Below, in pieces: positions 38,283-51,830 of a DNA stretch of 64,000 bases. Position numbers and translations under genes: made by a program. Every line of letters begins with the position of its first letter. Within the stretch, counting starts at the first letter, position 1. The notes beneath the pieces are model-generated. The model had not been told where the DNA came from and did no database searches. It saw only the letters and a program-made list of their open reading frames with translations. Location of the stretch: assembly GCF_963259705.1 (NCBI RefSeq), contig NC_081842.1, positions 68,150,787 to 68,214,786 of the forward strand. Reading direction: 5' to 3'. This stretch comes from Myotis daubentonii (lineage: Eukaryota; Chordata; Mammalia; Chiroptera; Vespertilionidae).

Positions 38283-39269
38283 CACACGCATGCTCACACA
38301 TATATATAGTACCTAAAAGTGCATAGGACATAAGAAGAACTCAAAAAATATTAGTCATATCGCTGTTTCTCCTATTTAGAGGATCTAGGATGGCTCTACA
38401 GCACTCAGACAATGTGAGATGCAATGTGCTTGTGGGCCAGTGGCAATGAATGTAGAATGCAAAGAGGTGATTCTGGAGGTGAGCTCCCAAAGTGACAAAC
38501 CATCCATGAGCTATCCGACCTAATGATCACTAAAGCTCTCTGCTTGTCCTATTCTTTAATATCTCAAAAGGTACTTTGTAACTTTGCTAACTTGTTTTAA
38601 ATTGATTTCAGAGATAGATAGAAACATCAATGATAAGAGTGAATCATTAATAGAAAGGGAGAAGGAGAGATAGAAACATCAGTGATAAGAGAGAATCATT
38701 GATTGGCTGCCTCCTGCACACCCCAGATTGGGGATCGAGCTCACAACCCAAGCATGTGCCCTTGACTGGAATCAAACCCAGGACCCTTCAGTCTGTAGGC
38801 CAACGCTCTATCCACTGAGCCAAACCAGCTATGGCGCTTTGCTAACTTTTAGGCAAAGCTATACTAGAATGACTGTTTCAAAACAAAACAACTTCAGAAT
38901 AACCCCAAACTAGATAAAGCCAAGAGATAGATGGCTTGGTCTTAAATTGCTCAATACAACTACATTGAAAAGATAGTCTTCAAATTTCCCTCAAATAGTT
39001 ATATCACAAGATGAGAAATTCCAGCACTAGAAGAATTTGCTTTCAAAATATGCTAAATTATAAAGCAAACCTAAAGGAAGGTTTTAAAGAGGAAATAATA
39101 ATAAAAGACAACTATAGCAGTTCTCTTAATTTTTCTTGTTTCATAGTCTTTTAAGTAAAGGAAATAAATATGGAATTACACCATGTGTGTTCTTGGTGCG
39201 AAGTTAATTATTCCCAGTTCCATTTTAGCCAAAAAACCCTTCATATTATGTAAGTCTCTCTCTCTCTCT

Positions 39270-39329
<60 letters not shown>

Positions 39330-41705
39330 TTCTCCCTCTGTGTGTGTGTTTAGACTTGGAAGAGACACCTACTTCTCTCAAATGACCAGTATCAGACAAT
39401 ATGCACAGAAAAGAAAAACTTAAACTATTATTGCATACTAGTTCTATGTCTTTTATTTATATTACATTATATGTTTCTCAGGTAGATGTGGGTGAATATC
39501 TTCCATCTGACAATAGGGGCTGAGACTCAGTCAGTTTTTATTCTATCCCTTAAGATTAATTTATAGGATTTTCTTAAACTAACAATGATCACTCTTTATA
39601 ATAGAAACCCTGATTTTAACATATGTATGTGTACATCTTTCTTATTCATATTTCCCCAAGTATTTCCAGTATTTCTTGGAATATCTGATTTATGGAGTGG
39701 GTTGTTTTGTTTGTTTGTTTTTTTTTTGGTTTTTTTTTTTTTACCACAGAGTTAAAGTAGTAAGTTTAATCAACATTACATAATACAATGTAATATTAGT
39801 GGTTCTGTATGAGGTGGAACTCTCCACCCTCATCTCATGTCACCACATTTCTGATTTTGTGAGTCAATGGCAACTAGCTTACAAGGGAAAGAATGCTCAA
39901 TGGGCTTTCTGATGCTGTGCATGTAATTCCCTGAGAGTGTCCAGGTGGATGCTCTCCCAGGATCTTTGATGGGTGATTACATGGCTGCTATTGCTGTACC
40001 TGTATCGGATCGGCCTTGGCTATGCTCAAGCCACTGCCTCAAGGGATCACTAAATCCACACCAATCTATAAGGGAAGAGGCACTGGTTTCTATTCCCTGG
40101 TGGTCATCATAGCTCCTCTCCTATCCTCCACCCAAATCCTCTAGAAAGCAGATCAGACCACCTGCATCCTCTGAAGACCTATTTTCCTCCTGAGCCTGAA
40201 GAATTATCTCTTTCCATAACCCACCTACCATGTGTCTGAAATTGGTTGGTTGGTGATCTATCATAGTATCTTCTGAAAGAAGCTAAAATCCTAGTTTATG
40301 TCATAGAGAATTATTAGCATAGTATACCCTTTACAGTCATTTCAGTTTCTCAAAAATTATTTGTTTACATTTTTTTTATGTTCAACTCTAATGTTGTCTT
40401 AGCACCAGTCAGACATTTTGCATTTATTACAGGTGCTCATTTTGTTCAGTGAATGTAATCATTTTGAAATTTCCATAATATGTAAGAATTTTTCAATGGA
40501 AAGATTTTTATCCAATGGAAAGCTTGGTTGGGATTTTCCTCGCGATAATAATCAAGACATATGGTCTTTAAAAAATAAGAAAAAATTGTATTTCATATAA
40601 GATTTGAATTACAAACTTTTTTTAAAAGGAGCTAATAAGTTTCACAAATTATGTATCTTTTTTGGCTCCTGATGACACTTGTACCTGAAGCTACACTTAC
40701 TCCGCTGGGAGGTACTGGTCCAGGCAGTTGTTTGGGGCTGGCATGCCTTCCTCTTTGGTAGATGTGGTATCTGGCTGACCACAGCATGTCGATTATTAAA
40801 TATTTTTAATATAAACCTGAGTCGACATAAATCAGGTCTTTCCACTCTGCGTACTCATGAGGTCTAGTTTCTCTTTAGTGGTTAAAGCTTAACCACTGCA
40901 GGGCATGTTGAGGTGCATACATCCTCCACCTCAATGCCTTTTACTGGCCTCTCTAAGGGAGTTCAGCTGTGTCTGCTCTGTGTCCTTAGTACACAGAGAA
41001 CATTAGTCAGAGTTGTGGACAGATTTTTCTCTCCATGAAGCTGTCTCTGTTAAGTCTCAGGGTACATCATGCCATCTTACTTTTGAACCTTTTCTAAGGC
41101 TATCTCCTCAATAGAGGCAGGTACCATCCCACCAAAAAGGTTTAGAGCAGATAGGAAGACAGATGCATAAACACATATCCTATATAATAAAGAGCTAATA
41201 TGGCAGAACAACCTTCCAGAAGGACCTTCCGGGACAACCTTCCAGAATGACCAGTGGGCAGGGGTAGGGCTGCAAGGCAGCAGGGGCTGCTGCGGGGGTT
41301 GAGCCTCTTGCACAAATTTCATGCATTGGGCCTCTAGTTTAATTATAATAGAACTAGGGGCCCGGTGCACAAAATTCGTGCACTGGGGGGGGGGGGTGTC
41401 CCTCAGACCAGCCTGCCCCCTCTCACATTCTGGGAGCCCTCAGGGGATGTCCTACTGAAAGCTTAGGCCCACTCCCTGCTCCCCTTGGGGATAGGGCCTA
41501 AGCGGCAGTCTGGCCCCCCTTTGTGGGAAGTGACCAGGCTGATCAGGGGAAGGCACCAGCCCCATCACCCCACTGCTGCTGCCACTGCCAGTCACTGCAG
41601 CCACCAAGGTGTTTTCATCAACACGGACTCCAGTCCCTTCACCATGAAAAAATGACAACTTTCTTTAGGCATTTTTAAGATGGGGCTTTCATAGGATATG
41701 ACATT

Positions 41706-41797
<92 letters not shown>

Positions 41798-44700
41798 TCC
41801 TTCTTTCTTTCTTTCTCCTCACCTGAGGATATGTTTCTATTAATTTTTAGAGAATGTGGAAGAGAAAGGGAAAGACAGAGAGAAACATCAAAGTGAGAAG
41901 AACACTTTGATTGGTTGCCTCCTGCATGAGCCCTGACCTGGGCCCCGGTTAGGGAGGATCCTGCAACCTAGGTACATGCCCTTGGTCAGAATTGAACCCA
42001 GACCCTGCAGTCGGCAGGCCAAGGCATTATCCACTGAGCCAAACTTGCTAGGGCAGGATATGACATTTCTTAGCCCTCCAGCAGCAGACCTTCATTTTTT
42101 TTCTCTAGGAGTGTGGTGGAAAAACCCTAGATAACCTTTATGGATTCTTATTACCCAAGTTACTAAGAATATTACCAGTGGCATACAGGGAGCTTAGCCA
42201 ATGAGCGGTCAGAAAAGATGTTTCCTCTATAGTTCACTCTGATCACTGGCTCCGCCCCTGCCCAGACCCCTCCGATCCTAGCTCCACCCCTGCCCAGGCC
42301 TGTAGCCTCTGGCCAAGGCTGCAGGCCTGGGCAGGGGACCCCCAGACCCCTGCTTTGCTGGCTCCACCCCTGCCCAGGCCCCTGCTATCGCCGGCTCCTC
42401 CCCTGCCCCCTCCGATTACTGGCTCCAGCCCTGCCCATGCCTGAGGCCTCTGGCCTGGGCAGGGAAACCCCAGCCCCCTTCGATCACCAGCTCTACCCCT
42501 GCCCCCTCAGATCGCCTGCTCCGCCCCTCGGCCCCCCCTGCCTCCCCACCACCTTCCTGGCCAACAGGCCTGGACACTTCAGCGGCGGGGCTGAGGGGAC
42601 TGGGCGTGGCCATCTTTGTGAGAGAGTGATCACTAATTTGCATATTACTCTTTTCTTAGATAGGATGCTGTATATCACACAAAATAACATGGGACATTTG
42701 CCAGGGAGACTATCAAGTGTACTTGGGTTGCTGGAATATGGGGGTGGGTTGAGTTTGCATAAGGAGGCAGGGGGTAAATTTTATTTGTTGACATCTGAAC
42801 ATGTCCCTGTAAGCATTAAAGAGTCTCTGGAGGGTTTTAGGCAAAAAGTCCTGTGATTGGATTTTCATTTTAAGAATACAAACTGACAGTAATGCAACCA
42901 TTTTGAATATTTATTTGTTTAAAATTTGAAACAGTAAAACTGTACAGACTGTGAAGTACAATTTCATGAATGAACTAAAGTCCATTCATACATGAAATAT
43001 TTGGTTGATTAGTATCTTTACAATTGAAATGTATTCTTCTCTTTAAAGTGTTAATTATTTTTAAATTAAAAAATGAATGAAGAAAAGAACTTTATATTTA
43101 GTAATTACCTACATTTTATCTTTTTTAGCATTTCAGTTTTTAATATAATTCACTTATTAGTTACTAGAAAATTATTTATATAAACTAACATATCAGGCTA
43201 TAACTAAAGAATTAAAGTTCACACCAGGTAGATATAAAAATTATTAAGTAAATAGTACATTTTTACTTTCTTGAATTCTAACATTATTTTTCAAATATCT
43301 CCTAACTTGCATGGTTATATGTACAAGTTCAGTAAAAATTATTCACTGGCTATCTGTCTTTTCATTTCATTTTATTATTTGTTTCATTTCACAATTATTT
43401 CTGAGAATATGTTCCCATATAGAAGAGGGGAATGTTAAAAATGTTCTCTGAGCATCAAATATGCCAGGTACAGCCTAGTCATGGGCTGTACACATTGTGA
43501 TAATACAACAGTGGTTTCCATGAGAATTCTTAAAAATTAAATCTTTATTTTTGAAAGTATTACATATGCCCCCCCTTTCCCCCTATTAACCCCTTCCTGA
43601 CTCCATAAGAAGTTTTAAAATGAGAAGCTTCCCAAACCTATAAAGACTTGGAAAAGGATACTGTATCATTTGATAATTTGGGGATGGTTGAGATTTCATC
43701 CTTTTACTGCATGTATTTAGATTTTTTTTAGCATTGAGAATTTCCTACCATTAAATCTGAATGTTTGAGAAAAACAACAGGAACAATAATAGCAGGAACA
43801 ACCATAACTAACATTGGCCTATAAACCCCAGCCATAAGCAAATGTGATCTTCATCTCTCTTCAGAAAATGTTTTGTTTTGACAAGACAAACCCATTGGAG
43901 ACAGGTTTGGATGTCCTAAGTGTCATGAGAGGGATATGCACAATTCAGGACAAGCAGCAAAGAAAAGTCAACATGCTTGTTAGGTGGAAAATTAAAATGG
44001 TGCCATTGAGCTCAGTGCATCATTCCTGCCCTACAAGCATTAGTTTCTGTTTCGGTGACATGGGGAATATAATACCTTCTTTGTACAAAGAGAGAGTATT
44101 CTTGATGACTTTGAGAGCATATGGCAAGCCTGCATTTATCTATTCATGCCTCCATTCAAGAAAAATTCCCATGCTAGACAATGTGGCAGTTGATGATTCC
44201 CATCCTACTGATATGAGTATGCAGGAACTGCAGGAGTGTTCCCATAATCCCATTGCAAGTCAGTGATGTGGTCAGCTCGCTCTCTTCTCCACTCTGTACA
44301 CTCCTCCCAAACGTATAGTCAAAGAATGCTGGAACTACAAGGGATGATCAACTGTACTACTAGCACTGGGTGACAGCTCAATGGCTAAATGTAATATAAC
44401 AGAAAGCGAGACTTACAAGTAACTTTATAGTGTCAGTCACACACTGAGGGAGGTGAAGTTGTGTATGTATTTTTGTGTGGGAGAGGGTGGTAAGTGATCA
44501 TTTTCTTCTTTTTGCCATCCAATCCTTTTATTTTTATTTTAAAGAAATGGAATGCCAGGGAGACTGGGTGCCTCTCTCAATATCACACAATGTTTTAGCA
44601 TTTGAACAACCATGTTCAAATGAATATTCTAATTTTTAGCTATCTCCATGACCTTTAAAAATATCTCAAAAGCATCAAGCTCTGTATTTTCTCATGGTTG

Positions 44701-47700
44701 ATAAGCAAAATGTAAACTTCTCCCACCTAATGCTATTCCATTTATTCTGAAGCAGCTAAAGGTCTCCATGTCACTGTTTCAGAAAACCATGACCCAAGTG
44801 CATATCAGTTCATGAATCTGCCATGAGATCCTGCCCTCTCTGCCTTTGCCCTTCCATGACCTCCCATGCCCACTCATTGCTCTAATATCAAAGAGCTCCT
44901 GGTTCACCTCATAAGGTTCAGCTCAAACACAACCTTTCCATAAGCCTTGTTCCAATAGCCCCAGTAGAAGTGAATCTTCTGCACACCCACACAAAGTTTG
45001 CAACTCTTTACCAGTGTTATTTTGTTCTCCCATTGGTCAAGTGTTTATATTTTCCACTGGAAGGCAAGCCCCATGCTGGCAGATACCATGTCTTATTTAT
45101 TTATAAGAGATCCCTCTGAGCCTTCCTTTCCGCTCAGGTGAGCTCGAAGAAAAAAGAGTGGTAGATAGTAAACTTATTTCAGAGAAGATACCCTGTTGTT
45201 AATCTTGTCTCACAAATGGAATGGTAAGTTCCTTGAGGGAAGAAAGTCTTTGTCACTCTGGCTGGGTGGCTCAGTTGGTTGGGGTGTCATCCCCTACACC
45301 AATAGCTTTTGGTTTCTATTCCTGGTCAGGGTACATACCTAGGTTTCAGGTTTAATCCCCAGTTCTGGCACATACAGGAAGCAAGCAATGGACGTTTATC
45401 TCTCTCTCTCTCTCTCCCTTTTCCCCTCTCTCTAAAATCAATAATCCTATCTAATAAAAGAGAAACATGGTAATTAGAGTATGACCGCTACCCGTCCCAT
45501 TGGCTAATCAGGGCAATATGCAAATTAACTGCCAGCCAAGATGGCCGCAGGCAGCCAGGCAGCTTGAAACTAACATGAGGTTTGCTTGCTTGCTTCAGTG
45601 AGGGAGGACTCCAACGTTCCCCACCTGCCACTGAAGGCCTCTGAGCTGCAACTCTAAGCAACTATGTTACAAATATAGAAGCTAAACAAAACCCCAGAAA
45701 CCTGCTTTAGTCTGCTGGGCTTCAGCCAGCAGGATCGCAACATTTTTTCAAATACAGAAGGTAAACAAAGGCCAGAAACCTGCTTTCAGCAGCAGAGGCC
45801 TAAGAGCTGGAGCCAAGCCTCAAAGCTAAAGCTGGCCCAGAATAAAAAAAAGAAAAAAAGGAGCGGTTGGGAGCTTCAGTCACCTGCCAGCCTGAAAACA
45901 GCCCTCAGCCCCTCACCCAGGCTGGCCAGTCACCCCAGTAGGGACCCCCACCCTGAAGGGTGTGTGACCAGCTGCAAATAGCCATCATCCCCTCACCCAG
46001 GCTGGCCAGGCACCCCAGTGGGGACCCCCACCCTGATCCAGGACACCCTTCAGGGCAAACCAGCCGGCACCCACCCGTGCACCAGGCCTCTATCCTATAT
46101 AGTAAAAGGGTAATATGCCTCCCAGCACCGGGATCAGCATAGCCGCGAGTACTCCTGGCACCGGGATCAGCGTGACAGGGGGCAGCACCCAAACCCCCTG
46201 ATTGCCCTGCGGCTCTGTGTGTGACAGGGGGCGGGACCACAACCTCCCAATGGGCCCTACCCTGAGCATGACTGTGGGTGGCATCGCAACCTCCAGATCC
46301 GCCCTGCTCTGTGCATGACAGGTGACGGCGCCCCAACTCTCCAATTAGCCCTGCTCTGAGCCTGACCAGGGGCTGCACCTAGGGATTGGGCCTGCCCTCT
46401 GCCACCCGGGAGCAGGCCTAAGCCAGCAGGTCGTTATCTCCCGAGGGGTCCCAGACTGCGAGAGGGCACAGGCCAGGCTGAGGGACGCCCTCTCCCCCCC
46501 GAGTGCACAAATTTTTGTGCACCGGGCCTCTAGTAATAATAATAAATATCCTCCCATGAGTATTAAAAAAAGAAATTTTTGGAAAAAGAAGGCCTTTGTC
46601 TATAACTATCGTGTCGTTTTTCACAATGCTGGCACAGAGTTATGGGCTCCATAAACTATGATTGACTTATCCCTGTAAATGAAAAGGGAACTTAGGAGGC
46701 TGAGAGAGCCTATTAACTTAGGGAGAGCATCGGACTTCTGGAAACAAAGGTTTCACTTGGTCTTTCCGCCCCTGCCTCCTTGCTTTTTTGTCATAAGTCT
46801 AACCACATCTTAGGTCGGTACTTCCTTTTGCTAAATTATCTTACCCTTTCTCTTCAACTTTTTGAAAACCTCATTCTCATAACTTCACTTTTAGTTTGCT
46901 TTCATTTTTATTCTGAATTTTTGGAAGCGACTGAATTGGGAAGCCTTATTGTGCATTTATTTGAGATCTCAGAGCAGTTATAAATACAGGGTATCCCCCA
47001 AAAATGTATACACACTTTGAATGATTATAAAGTCAGTGTTTATTAACATACAGTTCATTTTCAATATTAAGTGAGTTATCAGCTGTTAAGTGCGTATACA
47101 TATTTTTGGGACACCCTAATTATAAATATTCAGAGCTTCCAAAAGTTCTTTACAGGTTTCTTGTCTCAATCTGATTCCCAAAAACTCAATCAGGTAATGC
47201 TTATTCTGAGCAAGGATTGATGATATGTGAGCAGAAATTATAGTGATAGGTTTATCAGATGTTAGGAAATAGCTAAAAATGAGCATATTTTTATACCATG
47301 CTGCCAAGGGTATAGAAAAAAAGTGAAAAATTATGCTAAGTAGAGCAGTATGGGGAATGTAGGGCCATAATAACATACATCAGTGATTTTCAACCTTTTT
47401 CATCTCATGATACACATAAACTACTAAAAATTCTGTGGCACATCTAAAATACATTTTTTGTTGATTTGACAAAAAATAGGTATATTTTGATTCATTCACA
47501 TCAGATGGCTATTGTTGTGTTGGCTGTCATTATTTTTTTTGGACAACCTAAGGGAAAAGAGGTCAATGCTTCTGACTAAATAGTCAGGTATTGCATGTTT
47601 TAAAAATTCTTGTGGCACACCAGTGTACCTACCACGGCACACCAATTGAAAATTGCTGATGTGTATTGTTTTTGTTGTAAGAAGTAAATGCATTAAAATA

Positions 47701-50245
47701 CTCATGCGTTTTAAACAGCCCCTGGAATATAATAAGTAATTGACTAAAAAATGCTGTTATTATTTGCTTCCTATTAAAGAAGGTATACAATAATAAAAAT
47801 AAGTAACAATAAAAGAAAATATACTTTTATAATAAAAATATTTTGTAAATTTAGGAAATTATTGAATAATTGAGGAAATTATTTACTTTTTTTTTCAGCA
47901 AATATTTATTATGTGCTACCACGTGCCAGACACTCTGCTAGTGAGGGTCAATTACTGAAAATGTTATCTCAAAAAATTATAGCATGGTGCTTAAGAAGTT
48001 TTTGGCGGAAACTGTTGAAGTGGCAAAGGTCTGGTCCTTCCAGGACAGATTTGATTTTAATTTTGTTTTCATCTTTCAGGAAAAAAACCGTGTGAAACAC
48101 AACTTCGTGTTAAGAGAGAGTCAGTGCAGAACGTCTATGCAGGGGATCCATTTCAACTGGAATGCCCTGTGGTATACTGCGCTGGCAGACCTAACGTGAC
48201 CTGGTGCAAGTTCAAAGAAAAAGAGTGTTTGCCTCTGGGGGCTAGCCATCGGGAACACATGGAATGGGAAGACAGACAGAATATTGTCATTTTTATTCTA
48301 CAGTTTGATCGAGCATCGGCTAGTGACAATGGATCATACCGCTGTTCTTTGAATGATTCATCTGTACTCATTGAAAGTCACTCAATAGCTATTAATGTGA
48401 TAGGTGAGTTCTAGACAATGAGACTATCTAATATTTTTCTCATCATGTTTCAAGGTAAAGGAAAACCCAGATTCTTAAGTAATTGTGGTAGACACTGAAC
48501 TTATATAAAGCATTAAAATGGTGCTACACCTCATAGACTATAACATGTATGCACATATGTGCGTGTAGGTATATATGTGTTTTGGGGTGAGTGAATTAGA
48601 GAAGAGTAGAAAAATATAATACAATTTGTTGTTTTGCCTTAAGGAAGAATAAAATTTATTTAGTAAGTCCAAAAGTAGATCTCTAAAATGTGGGGAAAAT
48701 TACAAAGTGAATACCAATAGTAGTAGACAGTTTTCTATTCTCTGTCCTTGTTTACTTTTTCTTTTATTTTTTCTTCCATATTTCTGTCCTTGACTTTTGC
48801 TGATAATAACTCCTTGAAGTTATGTTTGTAGTGGTCAGAAAATTATACATTTATTATTAAATACTTGAAGTTATGTTAGTAGTTCATGTTTGCACAGAGG
48901 GTAAACAGCACACAAATAACCTGACTCCCTGGTAAGTTTTAAGAATAGTTATAGCTATAGCTGTCTCCACAGAGTCTCTCCAGAGGATCGCAATAGGCTC
49001 AAACTACAGAGGAAAGACAGGTTGACATTAAATTGGGCAAAACTAAACTGAATGAAACATGGAAAATAAAAAAGAGGATTGGGGGACAGTAAAAAAAATA
49101 TTTGGTTTATAAGACTCTCACAACTAATATGTTTATTGGTGAAAGATAAAGCTTTTCCCCTAAGAAGAAGAACAAGACAAGGATGTATGCTTCTATTCAA
49201 CATTGAACTGGAATTTCTAGCCATAGCAACTAGGCAAGAAAAAAACAACACTATCCAAATTGCAAAGGAAGAAGTAAAAATATATTTTCACAGATGATAT
49301 GATATTATAGAGAAAATTCTTTAAAATCATCAAAAACTACTAGAGCTAATAGGTGAATTCAATGAAGTTTTATTCACAACAGAGAAATAGTAGTATTTCT
49401 ATTGTCTAGCAATGAGCTAGCAATCTGAAAAATAAATTAAGAAAAATTCCACTTAGAATAGTATAAGAAAGAATAAAACATGTAGGAATAAATTTAACCT
49501 AGAAAGTGCAATATTTTGGTGCTAGCTGCAACCCTGAGACTTTGCTTTTGAAAATTTGGGGTCAAACTGAATGCTAATTGCCTGTGACCATCCGTGCACT
49601 GGTTTATAAACCTCTTTAGAATGGAGGCTGTGTCTCAAACATCTTTGCTTCTCTACAAATAGATGGCATAGTGTCTGGCACATAGTGGATGGTTCAGTAA
49701 AGATTACTTTGTAAATGAATTAAAAAACAATCTATGATAAGTGAAAAAAAACAAAGATGCCTTTAATAACCTGGAGAAGACTATATTGAGGATGTATGGA
49801 ATTAATGCTTTCTGGAGAGAATTGTACTATTAATTCACATAATAAGATATAATACTAACATTTTAAAGAAGTAATATATATATTTTTTTTAACTGGCAAA
49901 ATAAATGCTAAAAATAAGCAAAACTTTCCCTAGCAAGTTTGGCTCAGTGAATAGATCGTTGGCCCTCAGACTGAAGGGTCCTGGGTTTGATTCTGGTCAA
50001 GGGCATGTACCTTTGTTGCAGCCTTGATCCCAGCTCCAGTCAGGGCGCGTGCAGGAGGCGACCAATTGATGTGTTTCTTTCACATTGATGTTTCTCTCTC
50101 TGTCTCTTCCCTTCCCTTTCACTCTCTTTCTCTCTCTAAAAAAAGCAAAACTTGCCCTAGCCAGTGTATCTCAGTGGTTAGAGCATCAGCCCAGAGTCAC
50201 AGGTTCAATTCTGGTCAAGGGCACATACCTGGGTTGCAGCCAATT

Positions 50246-50303
<58 letters not shown>

Positions 50304-51780
50304 CTTCCCCTTCCACTCTCTTTAAAATGTCAATGGAAAAAAACAGCCTTGGGTGAGGATTGACAACAACAAAAAGAAAAACTTACAAAAATGTTACTTC
50401 CTGGATGATATTAATTATACTGTTATATGTAAAATAAGCACTACTAGGTAATTTATATAATGTATATTAATGTAATATATAACAAAATTAAATATAGTGA
50501 CATTAAGTCCACCTCCCTTGGAAGAGAGCCCTCTTGTGCGATTTAGTCTTTCCTTGAGAGACCAATCCACTTCTGTACAAGAGAGAGAACTTTAGGCAAA
50601 TGTCTCTCCCATATTTGGGTCTTTCCTTGACCACTCCAGATGGTTGTGCAGTTGGTAAAGTGCCTGTTCTAGGGAATCAAGTCAAGGCTAAAATTAGGAT
50701 TAATGATCTGTTTCTATAATAATCTGTCTCTCCTGTGGAGGAGGGAGCTTAACTTCAGAGAAAAAGGGAGGCAGCAGCCCCTCTTATACCCTGTGCCCTG
50801 AGGAGATGTGCTTTTTATTAGGATCCGATTGGGACAAAGAATATGAAGGATGAAGTGGCCTAAGAGCTAAGTAGGAGACATTTAAGGCCCTTTAAATTTC
50901 TCTTTGAAGACTTCTACTCTCCTAATTTTCTTTTCTCCTTCCTTTCTTTTCATTTCATTTATTTTTTAAAAATATGTTTTTTATTGAGTTTTAGAGCAAT
51001 AAAAAGGGAGAGGGATAGAGAGATGGAAGCATTGATGAGAGAGAAACATCGTCAATTGCCTACCTCCTGCACGCCCTGTACTGGGGATGGAGTTCACAAC
51101 CTGGGCATGTGCCCTACCAAATCAAACCAGTGACCTCTTGGTTCCTGGGTCGATGCTAAACCACTGGGCCAGTCTCACTTCTTTTATTATCACTCTGTTA
51201 ATTAAGACTCCTGACCCCCATTGGGAATTCCCCAGGACTTTTCTTTGGCCTTCTATTTTTGTCTGTCAACAACCTTCCACTCTCCCATGTGTTGCCTCCT
51301 ACAGCTTCTATGATCAGATTTCATTATCTTCCTCCTAAATGATTTCAATTTATTGTATGACCTTCTCTCTCTAGTGTTTTCCAATTTTTGTTCATTTCAT
51401 CCTAAAATCTTCCTGATACACTTAATTTTTCTAATAAACTTTGTTCATAATCCCAATCATTTATTGTGTCCCCTGCAGAGCATCCCCAGCACTTATAACA
51501 TTAGGCTCAAGGTTGTTACCCAGCATTCAAAGCCTTCCACAGTGCATCCCCACCTATCTTTCTGGATTGTTTCTGGATTCCATAAAGAAACGCTCAACTC
51601 CAGCCTAACAGCCCTACTTGCCATTGCCATGTCTTCACCATGGTCCTTCCAATGCCGCTGTCACCACTCCTGTGACCCCCATGCATCTGCCTCCATCTAT
51701 CAAATTCTACCTCTTCTGTTAAGACCAGCTCATTTCCCAAGTTCTTAATGGAAACTTTCATGTTCAGCCTTGAGGAAGTG

Positions 51781-51830
<50 letters not shown>

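Larger units (their letters stand above)
32152..48079 (+). other. BTLA: BTLA intron 1 (15.9 kb)
   Basis: GTGAAA donor, ATCTTTCAG acceptor. The first 4 kb (32152-36174) is mostly unique with MIR remnants. The rest carries an antisense L1, VES SINEs, several HeliBats, a mariner and a hAT MITE, all listed separately. The stretches 37240-38087, 42670-44880 and 47660-48079 are AT-rich with nothing I can assign, apart from a 140-codon ORF at 43844-44266 that I do not recognise. Confidence 0.9.

Noticed and set aside
38582..38848. CRISPR-like repeated GAAACATCA units
   Set aside because: Two copies only, inside a VES SINE of a mammalian genome.
41592..41822. Lys/Glu/Arg-rich 76-codon ORF
   Set aside because: Translation of the (TTTC)n tract.
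42416..42856. ORFs of 65-139 codons on both strands
   Set aside because: They arise from the C-rich Helitron body and continue into unrelated intron sequence.
45905..46624. 157-codon minus-strand ORF and neighbours
   Set aside because: Covers two tandem Helitrons; the repeats inside them explain the open frame.
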